NCBI GenBank assembly: GCA_938029515.1
Contig: CALJAQ010000064.1
Coordinates: 1 to 10,497 of the forward strand
Length of the DNA: 10,497 bases
Direction of reading: 5' to 3'
From: an uncultured Nitrososphaerales archaeon
Lineage (GTDB): Archaea > Thermoproteota > Nitrososphaeria > Nitrososphaerales > JAAOZN01
Under the pieces are notes generated by a model. The model was not told where the DNA came from. It ran no database searches and saw only the letters and a program-made list of their open reading frames with translations. The position numbers were made by a program, and so were the translations under genes. Below, piece after piece: positions 1-6,491 of this stretch (position 1 is the stretch's first letter; each line of letters starts with the position of its first letter).

Positions 1-193
1 GTGGTGGTGCTGAACACGATTTCAGCCGTCTACCGTTAGCATAATACTCTTTACACGCTTCTGTAGTTATCGTGAAGCCAGGCGGCACAGGTAACCTGAG
101 CTGAGTCATTTCACATAATCCAGCGCCTTTCCCACCTAGTAGCTTCTTATTCTTCCCATCACCCTCGTCGAACATATAGATTCTCTTTGCCAT
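1..193 (-). CDS. ppdK: Pyruvate phosphate dikinase, N-terminal fragment (cut by window edge)
   Basis: The first 64 codons of a minus-strand gene that runs off the left edge. Translation from the ATG at 193 starts [20 protein letters not shown] and continues with [11 protein letters not shown] and [14 protein letters not shown]. This is the characteristic N-terminus of pyruvate phosphate dikinase, including the GGKGA turn and the PPGFT(I/V)TT motif of the ATP-grasp nucleotide-binding domain. The family interconverts pyruvate, ATP and phosphate with PEP, AMP and pyrophosphate in the cytosol, in gluconeogenesis or glycolysis. PEP synthase shares some of these motifs, but the '[16 protein letters not shown]' opening fits PPDK better. 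The start has a good ribosome site (AGGTGA, complement of 200-205) six bases upstream and a TATA box at 223-232. The central phosphohistidine and C-terminal domains are outside the window. Confidence 0.88.
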   Translation of the reverse strand, partial: MAKRIYMFDEGDGKNKKLLGGKGAGLCEMTQLRLPVPPGFTITTEACKEYYANGRRLKSCSAPP

Positions 194-222
194 ACTTGGT
201 CACCTACACCACTGTAGAAGGC

Positions 223-232
223 GTTTTAAAAG
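223..232 (-). promoter_or_regulatory. TATA box for the ppdK gene
   Basis: On the minus strand this reads CTTTTAAAAC. Its centre lies about 27 bp before roughly position 201, which would give an mRNA with a leader of about 8 nt before the ATG at 193. The spacing is that expected of an archaeal TBP/TFB promoter. No mapped start is available. Confidence 0.5.
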
Positions 233-241
233 TTAACCATG

Positions 242-253
242 CCCTATATGATA
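242..253 (+). promoter_or_regulatory. Possible TATA box for the MTHFR-like gene
   Basis: CCTATATGATAA lies about 45-50 bp before the TTG start at 295. Transcription would begin near 274, leaving a leader of about 20 nt. It sits only about 10 bp from the oppositely oriented TATA box of ppdK, so factor binding at the two divergent promoters may interfere. Confidence 0.35.
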
Positions 254-294
254 AAGGTTCATAGGCCAGTTCTTCAACTCTTAATAGTGGAGAC

Positions 295-1053
295 TTGCCC
301 ACACTTGAATATGAGCTGGCGCCGCCTAAGATAATCGGCGCCTCCCCCTTGGAGCTGGAGAGATCCCTTACATCACTCTACAGCAGAGTTGAATGCTTAA
401 AGGGTGTTGTAGACAGAGTTCTTGTCACAAGCTCAGTCATCGGCATACCTAGACTACCTAGCGTCTTCACCGCTGCTAGTGTGAAGAGGTTAATACCTGA
501 GCTATGGGTGGGATGCAGTATAAGGACTTGCGACTATCTTTTGCACCAATCTTTTAAAGTTGTTAGCGAAGCTTCTGTCGCTAGGTTAGATGGGGTGCTG
601 CTCGTCTACGGAGACAAACCCATCTTCGGCTCAAGCTACAGAAACTACCCATCACATCTACTTAAAATAGTACGTCAGTTTACCCCCTCGACCAGCTTGC
701 CGAAGATATATTTATCAGCCAAGATTCAACAAGATAAAGTGAACATAGAGAGAAAGCTTGAATCCAAACCAGACGGCTTCATAACTCAGATAATAACAGA
801 TGCGCAGCAGATCCTATGGCTCAGAGATGTATGTAAAGCAAATAACATAGAGCTTTCAGCAACGCTGCTCGCACCAAGCCCAAGAAACCTAACCTCAGCC
901 ACAAAGATGGGTTTAAAGTGGCAGCCAGACGAAGATCTTGCAATACAGCTTGTTCAGACTCTATTTAATGAAGGCGTCGGCATCTCACTAACATCACCTT
1001 GGAGCTTCAAAGATGGATTAGAGTTCGCAAAGAAGATTAAGAGTGTTATGTAA
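295..1053 (+). CDS. Divergent methylenetetrahydrofolate reductase-like TIM-barrel protein
   Basis: A 252-residue protein with the landmarks of the MetF/MTHFR flavoprotein family. YELAPPK at residues 6-12 corresponds to the F-E-F-F-P-P-K strand carrying the catalytic Glu (E7 here). A central 'LLVYGDKP' (102-109) matches the family's T/L-G-D-P segment that contacts FAD (D107). 'GFITQ' (161-165) matches the F-I-T-Q strand whose Gln binds substrate (Q165). The family reduces 5,10-methylene-tetrahydrofolate (or a pterin equivalent) to the methyl form. At 252 residues it is shorter than the usual 280-300, and the intervening sequence is poorly conserved, so the carrier and electron donor are unknown. 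The start must be the TTG at 295: an in-frame stop lies at 262-264, no other start codon intervenes, and E7 lies just inside. A GGAG at 289-292 is very close to it. It is divergent from ppdK and ends 46-55 bp before the purP operon. A one-carbon role is inferred. Confidence 0.6.
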   Translation: MPTLEYELAPPKIIGASPLELERSLTSLYSRVECLKGVVDRVLVTSSVIGIPRLPSVFTAASVKRLIPELWVGCSIRTCDYLLHQSFKVVSEASVARLDGVLLVYGDKPIFGSSYRNYPSHLLKIVRQFTPSTSLPKIYLSAKIQQDKVNIERKLESKPDGFITQIITDAQQILWLRDVCKANNIELSATLLAPSPRNLTSATKMGLKWQPDEDLAIQLVQTLFNEGVGISLTSPWSFKDGLEFAKKIKSVM

Positions 1054-1057
1054 ATAA

Positions 1058-1067
1058 CTCTTTAAAG
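1058..1067 (+). promoter_or_regulatory. Putative TATA box of the purP-purP-MFS operon
   Basis: CTCTTTAAAG lies just after the stop codon of the MTHFR-like gene. Its centre is about 27 bp before position 1090, and the ATG of the first purP gene is at 1109. The spacing suits an archaeal promoter, but read-through from the upstream gene cannot be excluded. Confidence 0.4.
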
Positions 1068-1108
1068 GGGTTATTCTGATCTATTAGCAGCATCGTGGCG
1101 TGGACTTG

Positions 1109-2206
1109 ATGATCGATCAAAATACCATAAACGCTATAATCAAATCTTACGATTTAGAGAATATATCGATAGGCGCACTAGGAAGCCACTCAGCTCTAGA
1201 TATAGCCGACGGAGCCAAAGACGAGGGTTTCAGAACCGTCATAGTATGCCAAGAAGGGCGAGCGAAGCCATACCTCTTTTACAAGAGAATAGTAGATGAG
1301 GTTATAGTGCTCAAACGCTTCAGCGACATCACAAAACCGGAAGTCCAGAAGCAACTTAAAGCTCGAAACACCGTGTTTGTGCCACATAGATCCTTCACAA
1401 CCTACGTCGACTACGATTCAATAGAGAGGGTCTTTGAGGTCCCCATCTTTGGGAATAGATGGATGCTTAGGTCTGAAGAGAGGGGCGCGCCTCTAAACCA
1501 ATATCACATACTCGAGCATGCTGGCATAAAGTTTCCTCGAGTCTTCAAGAGCGCTGAAGAGATAGATCGCCCAGTGATAGTCAAGGTTCACGAAGCGAGG
1601 AGGAAGATAGAACGCGCCTTCTTTATGGCTACTAGTCCAAAAGACTACTATATGAAGGTAAAGGAGAGGGTGGAGAAAGGCATAATATCTGAAGAAGATC
1701 TCGCAGCAGCTAAGATAGAGGAGCTCGTTATAGGCACATACTTCAACTTCAACTACTTTTACTCACCTATCTTAAACAGAGTCGAGTTTCTAGGCATAGA
1801 CCGCAGACTACAGACCGACTTATTTGATTACGTCACACTACCAGCAAGGCAGCAACTAGAGATCAATATACCACTACAGAATATAGAAATAGGGCACACA
1901 CCAGCGACCATAAGAGAATCTATGCTCGAGAAAGTCCTCGAAGCTGGAGAAAGATTCGTGGAGGCATCAAAGCGACTGTTTCCACCAGGCATAATAGGCC
2001 CTTTCGCACTTCAGTCAGCGGTAACAAAGGATCTGGAGATAGTTGTCTACGACGTTTCACCACGAGTCCCAGGAAGCCCGATTATATCAACCACCTCACC
2101 CTACTCAAAGTATCTCTTTGGTCAGAACGTATCGACGGGCCGCAGAATCGCGATGGAGGTAAAGGAGGCTATAAGAGCTGGAAGACTGGGTGATGTAGTT
2201 ACTTGA
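1109..2206 (+). CDS. PurP paralogue with altered ATP-grasp loop (PurP-like, substrate uncertain)
   Basis: A 365-residue member of the PurP family (DUF1246 N-terminal domain, DUF1297 C-terminal domain, ATP-grasp fold). True PurP makes FAICAR from AICAR, formate and ATP in archaeal purine synthesis. It has the N-terminal LGSH motif (numbered from the ATG, about residues 24-27), 'PIFGNRW', the 'GTYFNFNYFYSPI' strand, 'FLGIDRR' and 'PPGIIGPFALQS'. Two regions that should be conserved differ: the glycine-rich loop (K-F-P-G-A-x-G-G-R-G in classical PurP) is VKVHEARRKIERAFF here, and the C-terminal S-A-R-x-x-G-G-T-N motif is 'VSPRVPGSPI'. Either it uses nucleotide differently, or it works with the second PurP, or it has another substrate. 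ATG 1109 is preferred over GTG 1100 because the family begins close to it (M-I-x-x-x-x-I). Its stop overlaps the start of the next purP by 4 bp, so the two are translationally coupled. Confidence 0.82.
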   Translation: MIDQNTINAIIKSYDLENISIGALGSHSALDIADGAKDEGFRTVIVCQEGRAKPYLFYKRIVDEVIVLKRFSDITKPEVQKQLKARNTVFVPHRSFTTYVDYDSIERVFEVPIFGNRWMLRSEERGAPLNQYHILEHAGIKFPRVFKSAEEIDRPVIVKVHEARRKIERAFFMATSPKDYYMKVKERVEKGIISEEDLAAAKIEELVIGTYFNFNYFYSPILNRVEFLGIDRRLQTDLFDYVTLPARQQLEINIPLQNIEIGHTPATIRESMLEKVLEAGERFVEASKRLFPPGIIGPFALQSAVTKDLEIVVYDVSPRVPGSPIISTTSPYSKYLFGQNVSTGRRIAMEVKEAIRAGRLGDVVT

Positions 2207-3228
2207 AGACTATAGCTACGTTAGGTTCACACTGTGCTCTACAGCTGCTTAAAGGAGCTAAAGATGAAGGGCTGCATACACTTCTCATCTGCCTAAAGAA
2301 GCGCGCTAACCTCTATAGAAGATTCAACTTCATCGAGAAGACCATCTTAGTGGAGAGGTTCGATGAAGTTATTCAAGCAGAGAAGCAAGAGGAGCTCCTA
2401 AAAGAAGATTCCATCCTAATCCCACACGGCACTCTTATTTCAGAAGTAGGTGTAGACCTCGTTGAGAGAGCGTTGAAGGTCCCCCTCTTCGGCAACAGAT
2501 GGATCCTAAGGTGGGAGGCAGATAGAAGGTTGAAAGAGAGGTTGATGAGAGAAGCTGGGTTAGAGCCTCCTCCTCAGCTCAAACCTGAGGAGATAGATAG
2601 ATTGTGTATAGTGAAGCTGCCAGGGGCTGCTGGTGGTAGAGGCTACTTTCTTGTGTCAAGCAGAGAAGAGTTTAACAGCTTTGCAGAGAAGCTTAAGGCG
2701 TCAGGGTTGGTGAAGAGTGAAGAAGACTTCTACATACAGGAGTATTGTGTAGGCGTCCCAATCTACTTCCAATACTTCTACTCTCCGCTTGAAGAGAAGG
2801 TGGAGCTTCTAGGCATAGATCGAAGATATGAGACCAGCGTTGACTCTATAGGTAGGATACCGGCAAAGTATCAGATCAATCTAAACATACCCCTAACCTA
2901 CATTGTGGTAGGCAACATACCTTTAGTGCTAAGAGAGTCTCTACTAGATGAAGCATATGAAATAGGTGAAGCCTTCGTGGAGGCGTCTAAGAAGAATGTC
3001 CCCCCAGGGATGATAGGCCCATTCTGCATCGAGGGCGTCTATACTGATAACGGCTCGTTTGTGCCATTTGAGTTTTCAGCTCGGATAGTAGCTGGAACCA
3101 ACCTCTACATAGACGGATCACCCTACTCTAAACTAATCTACGACGAACCCATGAGTATGGGCCGCAGAATAGCTAGAGAGATCAAGAATGGTTTAGAGAG
3201 GGGTGCGCTAGATAAGATAATAACATAA
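2203..3228 (+). CDS. purP: Formate-dependent IMP-pathway enzyme: AICAR formyl ligase, canonical PurP
   Basis: This is 5-formaminoimidazole-4-carboxamide ribonucleotide synthetase, which uses ATP and formate to convert AICAR to FAICAR, the penultimate purine step in many archaea. The 341 residues include LGSH (7-10, with the conserved His), 'PLFGNRWILRWE' (94-105), the intact glycine-rich ATP loop 'KLPGAAGGRGYF' (138-149), 'YFYSPLEEKVELLGIDRRYE' (191-210), 'PPGMIGPFC' (267-275) and 'FEFSARIVAGTN' (289-300). It begins directly at the I-A-T-L-G-S-H strand and lacks the roughly 15-20-residue N-terminal helix seen in the upstream paralogue. The only available start is the TTG at 2203 (an in-frame stop lies at 2191-2193), served by a GGTGAT ribosome site at 2189-2194. 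The TTGA overlap with the first purP gene indicates coupled translation. Confidence 0.93.
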   Translation: MKTIATLGSHCALQLLKGAKDEGLHTLLICLKKRANLYRRFNFIEKTILVERFDEVIQAEKQEELLKEDSILIPHGTLISEVGVDLVERALKVPLFGNRWILRWEADRRLKERLMREAGLEPPPQLKPEEIDRLCIVKLPGAAGGRGYFLVSSREEFNSFAEKLKASGLVKSEEDFYIQEYCVGVPIYFQYFYSPLEEKVELLGIDRRYETSVDSIGRIPAKYQINLNIPLTYIVVGNIPLVLRESLLDEAYEIGEAFVEASKKNVPPGMIGPFCIEGVYTDNGSFVPFEFSARIVAGTNLYIDGSPYSKLIYDEPMSMGRRIAREIKNGLERGALDKIIT

Positions 3229-3242
3229 CAGTGGGCTACTTG

Positions 3243-4385
3243 ATGCTTAAATCTAAGCTGTACGCAGCTCTCTACCTATCAGCATTCCTCTACGCCTTAG
3301 GGTATGGTGCAAGCGTCTACCTTATTCCAGTATATGCTACATCGCTTAAGGCGAACTACTATGAACTCGGTCTGATAGGCATGGTTGGAAGCGCCCTCTA
3401 CATCTTCTTTCCTCTACTCTCAGGCTGGCTCTCGGATAAAATGAACAAAGCATACTTGCTCTCAGCCGGCTTAGTGGTTAACATCCTCGCAACAGCAACC
3501 ATAGCTCTAGCAGACACAGTAGCAGAGTTGCTGCTCATTAGAGTGGTTGGAGGCTTAGCTATAGGCTTCTACTGGCCGGTTATAGAAGCGCTTATCGCAG
3601 ACATCTCACCAGAAATAACAAGAGTTTCGAAGATAGGTTCTTTCGGAGCGGCTACAACCATAGGTATGATAATAGGCCCGCTGTTAGGAGGGTTTTTAGC
3701 GCAGATTCTAGGGTTAAGGCAGACATTTTTAATATCCTCATCACCTATGGTTGCTGCGCTTCTCGTGGTGATTTTGTTTGTTATACCAGCTTACAGGATG
3801 GCTGCTAGGGTTCCAGCATCTGTTAACCAATCTAACAGCTTATCTAACATATTCAAGGTTGCTCCAATTGTAGTAACTTATAGCGCATTCTTCAGCACGG
3901 TTGTCTCAATCCTACCAGGTTATCTTTCACTGCTGGGCTACACCGCTTCTGAAGTAGGGGTTCTCTTCTCCTTGGTTAGTGTAGCAAGGGTTATCGCTCT
4001 GCTATCTTCACATAAAGTAGGTAATAGGGACATCTTAGCCCTGACATCCTTTTCACTTACCTTGGCTTTGAGCTGCATAGTAATGTTCTTCGCTGAAACG
4101 CTGCTATCCTTCGCATTAAGCCTCATAATAATGGGTTTCTCGTTGGGTTTCATATTTCCACTTTCATTCAACTTGGCTCTAAAAGGGGTTAAACAAGAAC
4201 TGTTAGGTAGAGGCGTAGGGGTGTATGAGTCAATACTAGGCGTGGGTTTCACAAGCGGCCCCATATTCTCAGGCTTCATCGCTGAAACTATCGAGCCAAA
4301 AGCACCTTATCTGATCCTGGGTCTGCTCTGTATGTCTATCCCACTATCTCTAAAAAGAATAAAGCAGAGCATTAAAAGCAGTTAG
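3243..4385 (+). CDS. Major facilitator superfamily (MFS) transporter
   Basis: A hydrophobic protein of about 380 residues with roughly 12 predicted membrane segments in two halves and a basic C-terminus (LKRIKQSIKSS). The loop between segments 2 and 3 carries 'GWLSDKMNK' (residues 61-69), the MFS signature G-x-L-x-D-R/K-x-x-R/K. Later features such as 'RVVGGLAIGFYWPVIEALIAD' (split here: RVVGGLAIG, then FYWPVIEALIAD) and 'GMIIGPLLGGFLA' fit drug/metabolite-type MFS exporters. The substrate cannot be read from sequence. ATG 3243 is chosen over GTG 3231: it leaves the usual short cytoplasmic tail before segment 1 and has GTGGG a few bases upstream. It follows purP by 14 bp, so it is probably in the same operon, and its stop overlaps that of the convergent mfnB by 3 bp. 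Possible cargo related to purines or C1 compounds is speculation. Confidence 0.85.
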   Translation: MLKSKLYAALYLSAFLYALGYGASVYLIPVYATSLKANYYELGLIGMVGSALYIFFPLLSGWLSDKMNKAYLLSAGLVVNILATATIALADTVAELLLIRVVGGLAIGFYWPVIEALIADISPEITRVSKIGSFGAATTIGMIIGPLLGGFLAQILGLRQTFLISSSPMVAALLVVILFVIPAYRMAARVPASVNQSNSLSNIFKVAPIVVTYSAFFSTVVSILPGYLSLLGYTASEVGVLFSLVSVARVIALLSSHKVGNRDILALTSFSLTLALSCIVMFFAETLLSFALSLIIMGFSLGFIFPLSFNLALKGVKQELLGRGVGVYESILGVGFTSGPIFSGFIAETIEPKAPYLILGLLCMSIPLSLKRIKQSIKSS

Positions 4386-5101
4386 GTTATTGTTTTCTTA
4401 ACCTCTCTTATCAACCTATGTAGCGTAGCGACGAGGCTGCGATCTAACACCCTTGAACCGTTACGCATAACTCTACACACTGCTCTTCTCACTCCGAAGA
4501 TATGGAAACCCAAGCGTTGAACACACCGTACATCAGCAGCATTCAGCCCTCCAGCTAAAGCGGAGATAAGCCCCAGCCCACAGGCTTCGGCGCTTAACTT
4601 CATCAACTCACCTTTAGTTAGGTAATCAAACACACAACCGCCGTCTTTACGCCGCACATCTACAAGCACACCATCAGCACCAGATGCCGAAGCAACCTTA
4701 GGAAGCAGCAGAGGATTAAGACCATTAAACCTCTTATAGTCCGCATACGCTGCCAAGACGACTTTGGAGCCTGTGCCTCTACAAGCCTTCACCACCTTAC
4801 TGCTAAGCCTAATCGCATCGCTTAACGTTGTAGAACCGAACAAACCAACCTTAACATAGTCAGCACCAGCCATAGCAGCGCCAAAAGCAGCAAACGAAGC
4901 TGTACCTGGAAGGTTGGGTAAGTCTCCCAATGTAGCACTTAACTCAACATTTCTTAATTTGGAGCGGATCTTAAATACAAGATTTGGAGTACTTGCACCA
5001 AGCGCTCCTTCACCCGGATTCTTCACATCCACAATGTCAGCCCCTCCCTCTACCGCCTCTTTAGCCTCTTTAAGCGATCTAACGCTCACAAGCAGCTTCA
5101 T
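4382..5101 (-). CDS. mfnB: MfnB-like (5-formylfuran-3-yl)methyl phosphate synthase
   Basis: A 239-residue TIM-barrel protein of the DUF556 family. MfnB of methanogens condenses two molecules of glyceraldehyde 3-phosphate to 4-HFC-P, the furan precursor of methanofuran, through a lysine Schiff base. Visible landmarks from the ATG at 5101 are 'ADIVDVKNPGEGALGA' with K27 in the V-K-N-P motif (the position of the catalytic lysine), 'SATLGDLP', 'GADYVKVGLFG' with K85, 'VDVRRKDGGCVFDY' with K152, and 'ALAGGL'. Length and motif order match the family. The ATG at 5119 is in frame, but 5101 is preferred: the conserved start is M-(K)-L-L-V-S, and a TATA box at 5134-5143 places the transcript start near 5112. 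Methanofuran is best known from methanogens and their relatives, so this suggests a C1-carrier pathway, but other cluster genes are not in view and a related furan product is possible. Confidence 0.85.
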   Translation of the reverse strand: MKLLVSVRSLKEAKEAVEGGADIVDVKNPGEGALGASTPNLVFKIRSKLRNVELSATLGDLPNLPGTASFAAFGAAMAGADYVKVGLFGSTTLSDAIRLSSKVVKACRGTGSKVVLAAYADYKRFNGLNPLLLPKVASASGADGVLVDVRRKDGGCVFDYLTKGELMKLSAEACGLGLISALAGGLNAADVRCVQRLGFHIFGVRRAVCRVMRNGSRVLDRSLVATLHRLIREVKKTIT

Positions 5102-5133
5102 CAACCTATACCACACCAAAGCTGTAAAAAGAT

Positions 5134-5143
5134 ATTCTTAAGC
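5134..5143 (-). promoter_or_regulatory. Putative TATA box of mfnB
   Basis: The minus strand reads CTTAAGAATA, centred about 27 bp before position 5112. That would put the transcript start between the two possible ATGs (5119 and 5101), so it supports the 5101 start. Confidence 0.4.
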
Positions 5144-5201
5144 TTATGTGCGACCCAGACATTCATTACACCACACCAGATTATGTATCACATGAAGAAG
5201 G

Positions 5202-5438
5202 CTAAAGTGAACTGCTGAGTAAATCATCAGGCGCAAACACCCCATCCTCTTCAAGACGCCTCACCCCAGCTCTCCAGCCAAGATGTGTGTAGTGTTGGCT
5301 GTACCGGGTCTTCTGAAGGTCTTTCCACCTACAACCGGTGCTGAGGATGTAGAGGATTGCATCTAGTGTTGCCTGTCATCGACTCTTGGCCTCCTCTCTA
5401 CATCTGCTTTGATTGGTTGTATCTCTTCCCACCGCTTT
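5202..5438 (-). pseudogene. IS5-type (DUF4096) transposase N-terminal remnant, frameshifted
   Basis: Minus-strand translation gives two consecutive frames that join into one recognisable transposase N-terminus. 'KRWEEIQPIKADVERRPRVD' followed by DRQ is in one frame (from about 5438). After a frameshift, 'TLDAILYILSTGCRWKDL' and 'GWRAGVRRLEEDGVF' follow in a second frame, ending at TAG 5202-5204. The pattern P-R-V-D-D-R, then L-D-A-I-L-Y-(I/V)-L-x-T-G-C-x-W-(R/K)-x-L, then W-x-x-x-G-V-(W/F), is typical of the helix-turn-helix N-terminal domain of IS5-family two-part transposases. The catalytic DDE part is absent, and no terminal repeats are clear. It lies in opposite orientation to the two other transposase remnants nearby. 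Non-functional. Confidence 0.7.
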
Positions 5439-5541
5439 GCGCTCCCTCACCACCAAGAGGATGAAGCGTCAACAAGCCCCTCAATAAGCAAGCAAAGCTG
5501 CCCTTCAGCACAAAGAATATTACAACGAGCCCAGTAACATG
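5439..5541. other. Short stretch without a gene, between two transposase remnants
   Basis: It lies upstream of the minus-strand IS remnant and ends at the left terminal repeat of the next element. I see no open frame, RNA gene or clear repeat here. It probably belongs to decayed element ends. Confidence 0.4.
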
Positions 5542-5556
5542 GTGTGTTGAGTAACT
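5542..5556 (+). repeat. Left terminal inverted repeat of IS copy 1
   Basis: GTGTGTTGAGTAACT pairs with the right repeat at 6469-6483 with 14 of 15 matches. The bases just inside (to 5571) also recur at the left end of IS copy 2. Confidence 0.68.
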
Positions 5557-5628
5557 GAGTTGTTTGTCTAGAGTTGTTGTGTTTTAGATTTGCTTCTTCT
5601 GCTCTTTAATGGTGTGTTGTCTGATAGG

Positions 5629-6440
5629 TGTTGGAATGGGTGTAATGATGCTCTGGTGGGGGGTGAGGTTTTATTGAATATGTGTTTTGTAGTAGGCTGG
5701 TTTAGTGAGCTTAAGGTTATGAATGATGGTTAGGATGGTGCAGTTTTCAGGTACCTTGAATCAGGCTTCTTGCTGTGATTCACGCATACCTCTTGCCCTT
5801 TAGGCAGCTTAAAGGCTTCACAAAGCGTTGACCAACCAAGTTGTAGGCTTCAGACTATACAACCATATGTGTCGAGGATGGAGGTTGAGCCTGATAGCTT
5901 CATAGGCCTGATTAAGATGTAACAATAGCGTAGATTCTTTAGGCATAAAGGTCTTAGAGAGTAGAGTGGGTAAGGTAGAAGTGGAGGGTTAGAAGTGGTT
6001 TCATCAAGATTCAGCTTGCGCTAAAGGCAAAGCAGACACTATCAATGAAGGAGAGTAGAGAAGACGCTTCAGATAAAAGGGATACTCAAACACTTAGTGA
6101 AGAAGGCATCATCGAAGGCAGAAAGGTGATAGGAGCCTACGACTCAAGAGAAAACCTCACACCCCTTACAGAGAGGCGCATAGAGCCTATAATAAGGTGA
6201 GAAAGAAACAATCCACAAAAGCCAAGGCTGCATGCCTAGAAAACAAGCCATAAGCAACTCAAAGACCCAAACCAATAGAAGAAACATGGCTCAAATGGGT
6301 AGCTGAATCAGCCACCCCACATTCAAAAGAAACATCGGAGAATACACCTCACCCACCAGGTGGAGAAACATCGTCAACGAACCCTTCTTCAAAGCCTCAA
6401 CCCACAACCTCGCCATAAAAATGAGACATAAAGAAAGCAG
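5629..6440 (+). pseudogene. IS5-superfamily DDE transposase, copy 1, broken by stops and frameshifts
   Basis: Piecing frames together gives a nearly full transposase. The N-terminal part has 'NDALVGGEVLLNM', 'WFSELKVMNDG', a stop, then 'FRYLES'. After a one-base deletion comes 'DVTIA.DSLGIKVLES', which holds the first catalytic Asp (codon at 5933-5935). Next are 'VEWVR', a stop, then 'KWRVRSGFIKIQLALKAKQ' and 'TLSMKESRED' (one open stretch, 5982-6197), and 'GRKVIGAYDSRENL', where the G-D pair expected before A-Y-D is missing, removing the second Asp. After further shifts come 'WLKWVAESATP', with the catalytic Glu region, and 'FKRNIGEYTSPTRWRNIVN', ending near 'HNLAIKM'. At least three in-frame stops and three frameshifts make it inactive. 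The extent is approximate. Confidence 0.75.
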
Positions 6441-6468
6441 CACACAGAAACACAGACTACACAAACCT

Positions 6469-6483
6469 AGTTATTCAACACAC
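6469..6483 (-). repeat. Right terminal inverted repeat of IS copy 1
   Basis: The reverse complement is GTGTGTTGAATAACT, differing from the left end by one base. It lies just beyond the transposase C-terminus, where an element boundary is expected. Confidence 0.68.
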
Positions 6484-6491
6484 TACTTGTG

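Larger units (their letters stand above)
5542..6483 (+). mobile_element. Decayed insertion sequence, copy 1, with recognisable terminal inverted repeats
   Basis: The left end reads GTGTGTTGAGTAACT (5542-5556). The right end is its inverted match AGTTATTCAACACAC (6469-6483), which has one mismatch in 15 when reverse-complemented. The 942-bp span encloses one decayed plus-strand transposase gene, a typical size for a single-ORF IS5-family element. No clean target duplication is visible in the flanks, as expected for an old insertion or one disturbed by neighbours. Confidence 0.72.

Noticed and set aside
3938..4279. Minus-strand 113-codon open frame inside the MFS gene
   Set aside because: Antisense shadow of an intact membrane-transporter gene, with no ribosome site and no family resemblance.
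5542..6491. Target-site duplication for IS copy 1
   Set aside because: Flanks GTAACATG and TACTTGTG do not match well enough to call.
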